A stretch of 49,474 bases of DNA from Gammaproteobacteria bacterium. GTDB taxonomy: Bacteria > Pseudomonadota > Gammaproteobacteria > SG8-11. Shown here in pieces: positions 1-6,336 of the stretch. Where the stretch lies: positions 1-49,474 of the forward strand of contig JAUWSG010000004.1 in NCBI GenBank assembly GCA_030610155.1, written 5' to 3'. The position numbers and the translations under genes are program-made. Within the stretch, counting starts at the first letter, position 1. Every line of letters begins with the position of its first letter. The notes below the pieces were generated by a model, which saw only the letters and a program-made list of their open reading frames with translations, was not told the DNA's origin and did no database searches.

Positions 1-1089
1 GTAGCTCACGTGGCCGGCGTGAAGAATGTCAAAGCAGCCATTGGTCATGACAATTTTCTCGCCCAGTGCCCGGGCACGTTTAACGGCAAGCAGGAGTTCA
101 TCTTCTTTAATCACCCCGGAGGATATTGACAGATCCTGTGTTTCAATTGCCGTTACGGCTTCACGCAGTTCATCCACTGATACACTGGCGGCACCTAATT
201 TTCCAACTGTAATACCGGCTGCCAGATTCGCCAGTGAAGTTGCCTGGTTCATGGAGAGGCCCGCGGCCAGTCCAGCGGCCAGTGTTGATATAACCGTGTC
301 ACCGGCACCGGTCACATCGTACACTTCGCGTGCTTTTGTCGGCAGGTGCAATGCATCGGCCTGTTTTTGAATCAGTGTCATGCCCTGTTCACCCCGTGTG
401 ACCAACAGGGCTTCAAAATCAAATTGCTGGCAAAGGGCGGTTCCTTTGGCAACTACGTCATCATCTGTGCTGCAGGGGCCAACGATATTGCAAAACTCGG
501 AAAAATTGGGTGTTAATAATGTTGCGCCACGGTATTTTTCGAAGTCATTGCCTTTGGGGTCGACCAGAACCGGAATGTTCTTTTCCCGCGCGATGTTGAT
601 AAATTGCTGAACATCAGACAGCGTGCCTTTTCCATAATCTGACAGGATGGCGATATCGTTATTGCTAATATGCTTTTTAAATCGGGAAACTAGGTCATTG
701 TTCTTTTCAGCATGGATCTGATCTTCAAAGTCCAGTCTGATAAGTTGCTGATGCAGGCTTAATACGCGTAATTTTATGATGGTTGCAATATCAGGCTGGC
801 CTTTGAAAAGACAGGTGATATTTGCATTGGTTAGTTGAGAAGCAAGTAGATCGCCCGCTTCGTCTTTCCCTACCAGGCCGTCGACAGCGACTTTTGTGCC
901 CAGTGCGGCGATGTTGAGTGCAACATTACCTGCGCCACCGGGGCGCGCCTCGGTATCTTTTATATGCACGATGGGCACGGGGGCTTCGGGTGAAATGCGC
1001 GAGGTTGAACCTTGCCAATAACGGTCGAGCATCAGGTCACCGACGACCAGAATGCGCGCTTTACTGAAATCAGGAATTTGTAATTTCAC
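1..1089 (-). CDS. hldE: HldE, bifunctional heptose-7-P kinase / heptose-1-P nucleotidyltransferase (3' end cut by window)
   Basis: Makes ADP-heptose for the LPS inner core: an N-terminal ribokinase-fold kinase phosphorylates heptose-7-phosphate at C1 and a C-terminal domain adds the nucleotide. Translation gives 363 codons before the window edge. The PfkB motif GGAGN is at residues 51-55, the kinase signature DVTGAGDT near 259-266, and the nucleotidyltransferase motif FDILHAGH begins at about 353, so most of the second domain is missing. The start is a GTG at 1089, six bases after AAGGAA; an ATG just upstream hits a stop after five codons. It lies downstream of gmhA on the same strand, so the two steps of the pathway are adjacent, but a palindromic element separates them. 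Confidence 0.95.
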   Translation of the reverse strand, partial: MKLQIPDFSKARILVVGDLMLDRYWQGSTSRISPEAPVPIVHIKDTEARPGGAGNVALNIAALGTKVAVDGLVGKDEAGDLLASQLTNANITCLFKGQPDIATIIKLRVLSLHQQLIRLDFEDQIHAEKNNDLVSRFKKHISNNDIAILSDYGKGTLSDVQQFINIAREKNIPVLVDPKGNDFEKYRGATLLTPNFSEFCNIVGPCSTDDDVVAKGTALCQQFDFEALLVTRGEQGMTLIQKQADALHLPTKAREVYDVTGAGDTVISTLAAGLAAGLSMNQATSLANLAAGITVGKLGAASVSVDELREAVTAIETQDLSISSGVIKEDELLLAVKRARALGEKIVMTNGCFDILHAGHVSY

Positions 1090-1115
1090 AGAGTTTCCTT
1101 CATAGCGTCAAGTTA

Positions 1116-1276
1116 AGGAACCTTTGATTAATTCTGAGACGAATGGATTATGTCTGAAAGCTTCAAAATCAAGGCGCGGAACGCAGTGAATATCGGGAAT
1201 ATTTACAAGTTTTGCAACGCCGAGTTTGGAGTTTTCAGACATAATACATTGTTCCATGAGTTAATCAGAGGTTCCT
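1116..1276. repeat. Palindromic MITE-like element between gmhA and hldE
   Basis: Ends are AGGAACCTTTGATTAA (1116-1131) and TTAATCAGAGGTTCCT (1261-1276), a 16-bp terminal inverted repeat with one mismatch. A second inverted pair, TTATGTCTGAAA and its complement, lies inside near both ends. No ORF is present. Similar ends occur at 4981-5043 and 46428-46480. The right end overlaps the gmhA stop codon. It looks like a small non-autonomous transposable element; no transposase is in the window to mobilise it. Confidence 0.75.
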
Positions 1277-1829
1277 ATAGTTCAAACGCATCACAAATTA
1301 AATGTAGCATGAGGATATGGGCTTCCTGAATGCGGGGTGTTTTTTCAACCGCAATAGTCAGGGGGAGGTCAACCAGTCCGGCCAGTGTGCCGCCGTTGCG
1401 ACCAAGTAAACCGACTGTTTTGATACCCATTTCTTTTGCTCGATTAACCGCGTTGACCACATTTGCCGAGTTGCCGGAGGTACTGATGGCAATTAATAAG
1501 TCACCTTTTCTGCCCAGGGCTTCGAGTTGGCGGGAAAAGACATAGTCAAAACCATAATCGTTTCCTATCGAGGTCAATGCTGAACTGTCCGTTGTTAATG
1601 CAATCGCCGGGTATCCCGGGCGGTCGTGTTCATAACGTCCGGTCAGTTCTGCGGCAAAATGCTGGGCATCGGCCGCAGAGCCACCGTTGCCGCATGTCAG
1701 GATGGTATGGCCTGAGTTAATCGTTTCCAACGCAGTTGTAATCACTTCCTGCAATTGTGCTTCGAGCCCGGCGACGCTTTCAATGGCCTGATTATGACTT
1801 TCAATTGCGGCTTTGATATCGACTGACAT
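1275..1829 (-). CDS. gmhA: GmhA, sedoheptulose-7-phosphate isomerase
   Basis: Converts sedoheptulose-7-phosphate to D-glycero-D-manno-heptose-7-phosphate, the first step of ADP-heptose synthesis for LPS, in the cytoplasm. It is a single SIS domain with CGNGGSAADAQHFAAEL (phosphosugar loop and His), SIGNDYGFDYVFSRQ, ISTSGNSANV and a C-terminal RIQEAHILMLHLICD helix, all typical of the GmhA/DiaA group. The reading frame opens further upstream (1877), but I prefer the ATG at 1829 (MSVDIKAAIE) because GGGAT lies about ten bases before it and the resulting 184 residues match the family. DiaA, a replication factor, has the same fold; the hldE neighbour supports the isomerase role. Confidence 0.9.
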   Translation of the reverse strand: MSVDIKAAIESHNQAIESVAGLEAQLQEVITTALETINSGHTILTCGNGGSAADAQHFAAELTGRYEHDRPGYPAIALTTDSSALTSIGNDYGFDYVFSRQLEALGRKGDLLIAISTSGNSANVVNAVNRAKEMGIKTVGLLGRNGGTLAGLVDLPLTIAVEKTPRIQEAHILMLHLICDAFEL

Positions 1830-1931
1830 TGAATGTGATCCCATGGTTAAGTTGATATATTGCGCAAATAATAGCACATCAAAGGCAATTATTTATTGTA
1901 ATATACTGTTTTGATTCAGGTTGTACTGTCA

Positions 1932-1960
1932 TTAGCATGTATTATAGGACAGCATGCTAA
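1932..1960. promoter_or_regulatory. Inverted repeat in the gmhA / glycosyltransferase divergent promoter region
   Basis: TTAGCATG (1932-1939) and CATGCTAA (1953-1960) form an 8-bp perfect inverted repeat with a 13-bp AT-rich spacer that includes TATTATA. It sits in the 249-bp gap between two divergent genes, a usual place for an operator. No regulator is known; it could also be chance. Confidence 0.35.
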
Positions 1961-2078
1961 AGAGCGCATTATGTCATTTGAGTCTGTTATATCAAGGTGA
2001 CAAGATTTGCAGTCGTCTAAGCTCAGGACACGGTATGATCAATAAGCCAATTATCACGAATTCAGATCGTAAAATTAA

Positions 2079-3140
2079 ATGAATCACTACTTATTTTTTA
2101 TTAACCAGTTGTACGCTTATTCAATCCTGCGGCCACTACAGGAGGTGATACGTCGACGGGGCGATGAGGTAGCCTGGTTTGTGCAAGGCACGGATGACCA
2201 ATATCTGCGCGATGACGAAAAGCAGTTGCATACGGTCGCTGAGGTTCAAGCCTATCAGCCTGTGGCCGTTTTTGTGCCCGGGAACTGGGCCCCGGATTTT
2301 TTCCCGGGTGTGAAAGTCGAGGTCTTTCACGGTCTGGCAACGGATGAAACAGGGAAGAAAGGCCATTACAAGATCAGGGGGCTGTTTGATTTATATTGCA
2401 CTCATGCACCGACAGTGACGCAGAAATTTAAAGAACTGGCAAATCAGTATGGGACATTCAGTGTAAAGGAAACAGGCTGGCCCAAGCTGGATCCTTTTTT
2501 TAATGTGCCGCAACAGATTCAAACCGGGATAGAAGCATTAAAAAAAGAAATTAATACTGACAAGCCTGTTGTGTTATACGCATCAACTTTTAGTCCTTCT
2601 CTTACGTCAGCGCCGGTATTGGTCGACACCATAAAAAAACTATCAGCTTCGGGGCAGTGGCATTGGCTCGTGACGCTGCATCCGAAAACGCCAGGGGATG
2701 TAGTGGCCCAATACCGGAATCTGGCTGGGCCTGATTTGACCTTTATTGAGAGTAGTCGAGATGTTTTGCCCTTGTTGAAAGTGGCGGATGTCATGTTGTG
2801 CGACACGTCGTCCATTGCGCTGGAGTTTATGCTGCTGGACAAGCCTGTTGTGACATTCCGTACAAAAGTGCCCGGGCCGCATGTTGTTGATGTTTTGCTA
2901 ATAACTGAAATAGAAGCGGCATTATCTCGTGCACTGAGCAGGCCGGCTGCCCTGATGCAGGCAACACAGTCCTATGTAGGCAAGTTGCATGCGTATCGTG
3001 ATGGTCAATCCAGCGAACGTTTGTTGCAGGCCACGGATGAGTTTATTCTGCATGAGAAAGATAAGTTGAAACCAAAGCCACTGAACCTGTGGCGAAAATA
3101 TCAGATGCGGAAGCGTATGGGGTATTACCGTATCAATTAG
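2079..3140 (+). CDS. CDP-glycerol glycerophosphotransferase-family protein
   Basis: Length 353 residues. It resembles the CDP-glycerol glycerophosphotransferase family (Glyphos_transf), which moves polyol-phosphate or a sugar to surface glycans. The N-terminus (MNHYLFFINQLYAYSILRP) starts the first Rossmann half; VFHGLATDETGKKGHY near 83-98 matches the family's HG motif; VMLCDTSSIALEFMLLDKP near 237-255 matches the conserved D-S-S-x2-E-F donor-binding region near the C-terminus. There is no signal peptide or membrane segment. In gammaproteobacteria such genes lie with LPS or capsule genes, which fits gmhA, hldE and kdsB here. The actual donor and acceptor cannot be told from sequence. Confidence 0.75.
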   Translation: MNHYLFFINQLYAYSILRPLQEVIRRRGDEVAWFVQGTDDQYLRDDEKQLHTVAEVQAYQPVAVFVPGNWAPDFFPGVKVEVFHGLATDETGKKGHYKIRGLFDLYCTHAPTVTQKFKELANQYGTFSVKETGWPKLDPFFNVPQQIQTGIEALKKEINTDKPVVLYASTFSPSLTSAPVLVDTIKKLSASGQWHWLVTLHPKTPGDVVAQYRNLAGPDLTFIESSRDVLPLLKVADVMLCDTSSIALEFMLLDKPVVTFRTKVPGPHVVDVLLITEIEAALSRALSRPAALMQATQSYVGKLHAYRDGQSSERLLQATDEFILHEKDKLKPKPLNLWRKYQMRKRMGYYRIN

Positions 3141-3149
3141 TCCGCGTGT

Positions 3150-3369
3150 TTCACCGCAAAGGCGCAAAGTGCGCAAAGTAGAAACGAATTTAAAAAGATA
3201 GAAAAACACTCCCCCTGGAAAGATTTGTAAACTACACCCCGTCATTCCGGCGCATGCCGGAATCCAGAGATGATGACAGGCCTCGGTGGTAGTATGGATT
3301 CCGGCATGCGCCGGAATGACGAGGTGAAACTATTAATTTTCTTTGCGCTCTTTGCGCCTTTGCGGTGAA
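3150..3369. repeat. CGCAAAG-family long inverted repeat, copy 1 (hosts another element)
   Basis: Left arm 3150-3178 begins TTCACCGCAAAGGCGCAAAG; right arm 3341-3369 is its near-perfect complement (29 bp, one or two mismatches). Each arm is a short tandem array of CGCAAAG with 1-2-nt spacers. It lies between two convergent genes, so it could act as a bidirectional terminator. Related copies are at 24596-24679 and 35839-35917. This copy is longer than those because a different palindrome (3240-3321) occupies its loop. Confidence 0.9.
3240..3321. repeat. CGTCATTCCGG...CCGGAATGACG inverted repeat (dRS3-like) nested in copy 1
   Basis: Arms 3240-3266 and 3295-3321 are perfect 27-bp inverted repeats. 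Each arm holds the shorter palindrome ATTCCGGCGCATGCCGGAAT. The pattern ATTCC-N10-GGAAT recalls the dRS3 repeats of Neisseria, but kinship is only inferred. It is the only copy in the window and lies within the loop of another inverted repeat. Confidence 0.85.
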
Positions 3370-3395
3370 TTTCTCTTCCCAGAATTATCGAGACT

Positions 3396-4151
3396 TCATG
3401 AAGTAGGCGGGCTGAGTAATTCACGTGCCTTGCGTAAATCGTTTTCTGTGTCGACTGACAGGCTCTGGTAATGAGAGACGGTTGTGACGCTGATGTTTAT
3501 CCCATGTTCAAGCGCACGTAACTGTTCCAGTTTTTCTATCATTTCCAGTGGTGTCTGTTTCTTTTTTGTCAGAAGTTCCAGCGTTTCCCGTGTATAGATA
3601 TAAACGCCGATATGCGCTAATGCCTGTTCGGGTAAACCACCGCTTTGGGTGACCGGGATACAGTGCCTGGAAAAATACAGCGCATTATCTTGCTGGTTAA
3701 TCACAACTTTGACGGTGGCGGGATCATTAAGGCTGTCAGGGTCTGTTATCGTATGGGCCAGTGTGCCCATTTGCGCGTCGGGATTGTTAAGAAAATCTTC
3801 GATTAATTTATCAATGTGTTCAGGGTTCAGTAGTACTTCATCACCCTGGATATTGACAAAAATATCACTGCTCGTATCTTGTTGCATGTACTGTGCTATG
3901 CGGTCAGTGCCGGAAGCACAATCCTCTGAGGTGAGGACGGCATGAAAACCGGCATTGGTGACGGTGTCCATAATACGTTGGTCATCAGTTAGCACCACAA
4001 CGTCATCAAGTAGTTTGGCTTGTCTGGTTTTCTCAACAACATGTAATACCATGGGTTTGCCGCCAATATCGCAGAGGGGTTTGCCTGGCAGGCGTGTGGA
4101 AGCATAGCGGCTTGGGATACAGCCTGTAATTCGCTTTTTTTCAGCCATCAT
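3396..4151 (-). CDS. kdsB: KdsB, CMP-KDO synthetase
   Basis: 3-deoxy-manno-octulosonate cytidylyltransferase; activates KDO with CTP for attachment to lipid A. Near the N-terminus is the nucleotide-binding CIPSRYASTRLPGKPL, then ASGTDRIAQ and the metal/nucleotide motif IQGDE. The usual QGDEP reads QGDEV here, a mild departure. Starting at the ATG at 4151 gives 251 residues, the family length; AGGA sits 5-8 bases upstream, while the longer frame to 4235 has a non-homologous leader lying inside the upstream gene. A second ATG follows at once (4148). The start overlaps the end of the glucosyltransferase gene by about ten bases, so translation is coupled. Confidence 0.93.
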   Translation of the reverse strand: MMAEKKRITGCIPSRYASTRLPGKPLCDIGGKPMVLHVVEKTRQAKLLDDVVVLTDDQRIMDTVTNAGFHAVLTSEDCASGTDRIAQYMQQDTSSDIFVNIQGDEVLLNPEHIDKLIEDFLNNPDAQMGTLAHTITDPDSLNDPATVKVVINQQDNALYFSRHCIPVTQSGGLPEQALAHIGVYIYTRETLELLTKKKQTPLEMIEKLEQLRALEHGINISVTTVSHYQSLSVDTENDLRKARELLSPPTS

Positions 4152-4944
4152 TCTTTTCCTGTTGTTGCGCTTGTTGGTGTTCCTGTCGGTACAGTGTCCA
4201 TAAACCCACATATTTATTAAAAGACACTTGTGCATAAAGCGCAGCCGATATAAGCCCTATGCGGCCATCGAGAAACCCAAGACGTAAAATATAAATATGA
4301 AAAAATGTCCATGCCGCACGCAGCAACGCGATAAAGGGTCCGCCACCGCGTTTTTTGGCAGCATGTCTTTTTTGTGCGCCCAACCAGGCATAGTGGGCGT
4401 TTTTATACAGGGCATGGCCATAATCCCGGTGGGTAAAATGTAATAAGCGGCCATTAAGTTTGCCGATTTTTCCCGGGGCTGGAATGATATGTTCATGGAC
4501 CTGGTCGGGACTGAAGCTCCCTCCCTGGCGGCGAAAAAATTTAAGCACGTCGCGTGCGCTACGACCAAAATCCAGGCGTTTTCCATAGACGGTCACGGCC
4601 CAGGGCATTTCAAATGCAACATATTCTGTTTTTTGGCTCAGGGCCTTGTCGATGTCCTGTCGTAGTTCGGGTGTCAGGCGCTCGTCGGCATCGAGAGAGA
4701 AGACCCAGTCACAGCTTGCCTTGTCCAGCGCTCGTTGTTTTTGCGGGCCATACCCCGGCCAGTCTGTGACGAAAATTTTATCGGTATAACGTTGGGCAAT
4801 CGAGACGGTATTATCTGTGCTGCCGCTGTCGAGTATGATGATTTCATCAGCCCAGTTGGCGACAGACTGGAGGCAGTCTTCAATTCGGTCGGCTTCGTTC
4901 TTTGTGATAATAGTGACAGAAATTGTTTGGTTACGTTGTGTCAT
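4141..4944 (-). CDS. waaE: WaaE/KdtX-like family 2 glycosyltransferase (LPS core)
   Basis: GT-A fold glycosyltransferase of 267 residues that matches the LPS-core beta-1,4-glucosyltransferase group (WaaE/KdtX). It has VTIITKNEADRIEDCL at the N-terminus, LDSGSTDNT, the metal-binding LDADERL near residue 90, and the long amphipathic C-terminal half typical of the group. It would act at the inner face of the cytoplasmic membrane on heptose of the core. It overlaps kdsB at its 3' end and is downstream of the zinc-finger gene with a hairpin between. The sugar specificity is inferred from family and context only. Confidence 0.85.
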   Translation of the reverse strand: MTQRNQTISVTIITKNEADRIEDCLQSVANWADEIIILDSGSTDNTVSIAQRYTDKIFVTDWPGYGPQKQRALDKASCDWVFSLDADERLTPELRQDIDKALSQKTEYVAFEMPWAVTVYGKRLDFGRSARDVLKFFRRQGGSFSPDQVHEHIIPAPGKIGKLNGRLLHFTHRDYGHALYKNAHYAWLGAQKRHAAKKRGGGPFIALLRAAWTFFHIYILRLGFLDGRIGLISAALYAQVSFNKYVGLWTLYRQEHQQAQQQEKNDG

Positions 4945-4980
4945 ATCACCATCAATGCTGATTGAAAGAAGTGTTTATAC

Positions 4981-5043
4981 CAGGGGCCTCTGATCAAGTC
5001 ATGGACGGCATATATGAGTCCAGACTTGATAGGAAGTCTCCTG
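4981..5043. repeat. Short palindromic element, AGGAACCTCTGAT family (degenerate copy)
   Basis: Left end CAGGGGCCTCTGATCAAGTC and right end (reverse complement) CAGGAGACTTCCTATCAAGT form an imperfect inverted repeat; the inner part ATCAAGTC-a-TGGAC pairs with GTCCAGACTTGAT to make a 13-bp stem with one bulge and an 11-nt loop. The CCTCTGATCAAGTCATGGA portion matches the end of the element at 1116-1276. It lies just after the zinc-finger gene and before waaE and may weaken readthrough between them. Confidence 0.6.
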
Positions 5044-5044
5044 T

Positions 5045-5251
5045 TTATTCGTCTGTTAATTTGAACTCGGTGCCGCAATAGGGACATTTGGCAACACCGT
5101 TACTGTCTTCGATAGGTAAATAAACTCGTGGATGTGAGTTCCATAGGCCCATGCTTTCAGTTGGGCAATAAAGAGGCAGGTTCTTTTTTGAGACCTGATA
5201 ATATTGTGTCGTACCAGATTTAGTCCCGGGTGCAGTGTTTTTTTCTGTCAT
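5045..5251 (-). CDS. zf-CHCC zinc-finger protein (NDUFS6-like)
   Basis: A 68-residue protein with the zf-CHCC pattern: Cys29, His40, Cys56 and Cys59 (CPYCGTEFKL at the C-terminus). The family includes the complex I zinc subunit NDUFS6 of mitochondria and small bacterial proteins of unclear role. In many beta- and gammaproteobacteria it sits beside ilvE, as here (75 bp after it, same strand). Function in this organism is not known; a structural Zn site is expected from the four ligands. Confidence 0.85.
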   Translation of the reverse strand: MTEKNTAPGTKSGTTQYYQVSKKNLPLYCPTESMGLWNSHPRVYLPIEDSNGVAKCPYCGTEFKLTDE

Positions 5252-5326
5252 TGATGTCCTCTCATTGTGCCAGGCACTTAATACACCAGGTTTTCATAAC
5301 TATTTTATAAAACCGGGTGTCTGGAT

Positions 5327-6247
5327 TTACACGTAAGCAAGCCATTCGGCATGTTGCTCTCTTCGACCATGAACCTGATCGAAAAACATGCTCTGTAACT
5401 TTTCTGTTATTGGGCCACGACTACCTGTACCGATTGCACGATCATCCAGTTCACGAATAGGCGTGACTTCTGCCGCGGTGCCGGTAAAGAATGCTTCGTC
5501 GGCAATATAAACTTCATCACGTGTGATACGTTTTTCAACGACCTGAACACCAATTTCCCTGGCCAGCTCAAATATCGTATTGCGGGTGATGCCATTAAGT
5601 GCAGATGTTAGTTCCGGTGTGTACAGGACGCCATCTTTGATAACAAAGATATTTTCTCCACTGCCTTCTGCCACAAAACCATCGACATCGAGTAACAGGG
5701 CTTCATCATATCCACAGCTCAGGGCTTCTTGTAACGCCATCATGGAGTTTATGTAGTTGCCATTTGCTTTTGCCTTGCACATGGTGACGTTGACATGGTG
5801 GCGGGTGAATGAAGATGTTCTGATACGAATGCCTTTTTCCAGACCTTCTGCCCCCAGGTAAGCGCCCCATGACCAGGCTGCGATCATCACATGGGTTTTA
5901 AGATTATCCGCGCGCAATCCCATTCCTTCAGACCCGTAAAAACACATAGGCCGAATGTATGCTGATTCAAGCTTATTGCGGCTGACGGCTTCGCAAGTGG
6001 CCTTGTTGAGCGTGGCTTTATCAAACGGCATGGACATGTTTAAAATGTGCGCTGAATCAAACAGGCGGTTTGTGTGATCTTCGAGCCTGAAGATGGCGGT
6101 GCCTTTTTCTGCTTTATAAGCACGCACACCTTCGAATACGCCCATACCGTAATGCAGTGTATGGGTCAGGACATGAATTTTTGCTTCACGCCAGGGTACA
6201 AATTCACCATCGAGCCAAATGACGCCATCGAGGTCGTCCATCGTCAT
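5327..6247 (-). CDS. ilvE: IlvE, branched-chain amino acid aminotransferase
   Basis: PLP enzyme of fold type IV; last step of valine, leucine and isoleucine synthesis, using glutamate as amino donor. The 306 residues match the family length. Visible motifs: HTLHYGMGVFEG (30-40), IRPMCFYG (98-105), the Schiff-base lysine in CKAKANGNY (K160) and EGSGENIF (194-201). The start ATG at 6247 is preceded by AGAAGGAGAA at good distance. It follows glnE by 89 bp on the same strand, linking amino-group transfer with nitrogen control, and ilvA elsewhere in the window supplies the isoleucine branch. Confidence 0.96.
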   Translation of the reverse strand: MTMDDLDGVIWLDGEFVPWREAKIHVLTHTLHYGMGVFEGVRAYKAEKGTAIFRLEDHTNRLFDSAHILNMSMPFDKATLNKATCEAVSRNKLESAYIRPMCFYGSEGMGLRADNLKTHVMIAAWSWGAYLGAEGLEKGIRIRTSSFTRHHVNVTMCKAKANGNYINSMMALQEALSCGYDEALLLDVDGFVAEGSGENIFVIKDGVLYTPELTSALNGITRNTIFELAREIGVQVVEKRITRDEVYIADEAFFTGTAAEVTPIRELDDRAIGTGSRGPITEKLQSMFFDQVHGRREQHAEWLAYV

Positions 6248-6336
6248 GCAAAATTCTCCTTCTACAACTGATTATGAAATACGGTTTGTGGTTTTCCCGC
6301 CCGCTGTACGCGTTGGGATCACTATTTTTAACATTG

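Noticed and set aside
26-610. Two plus-strand frames over the hldE region
   Set aside because: They are opposite-strand shadows; the minus-strand frame encodes a clear HldE with kinase and transferase motifs.
3240-3321. Phage attachment site by analogy with dRS3 of Neisseria
   Set aside because: No integrase or phage gene is near, and the pattern match is short.
3242-3424. 60-aa minus-strand frame with HRKGAKSAKK and SFRRMPES
   Set aside because: It is read from the nested inverted repeats themselves; such peptides are typical spurious products of these repeats.
4151-4235. Longer kdsB start at 4235
   Set aside because: The extra N-terminus lies inside waaE and has no family match; AGGA before the ATG at 4151 decides.
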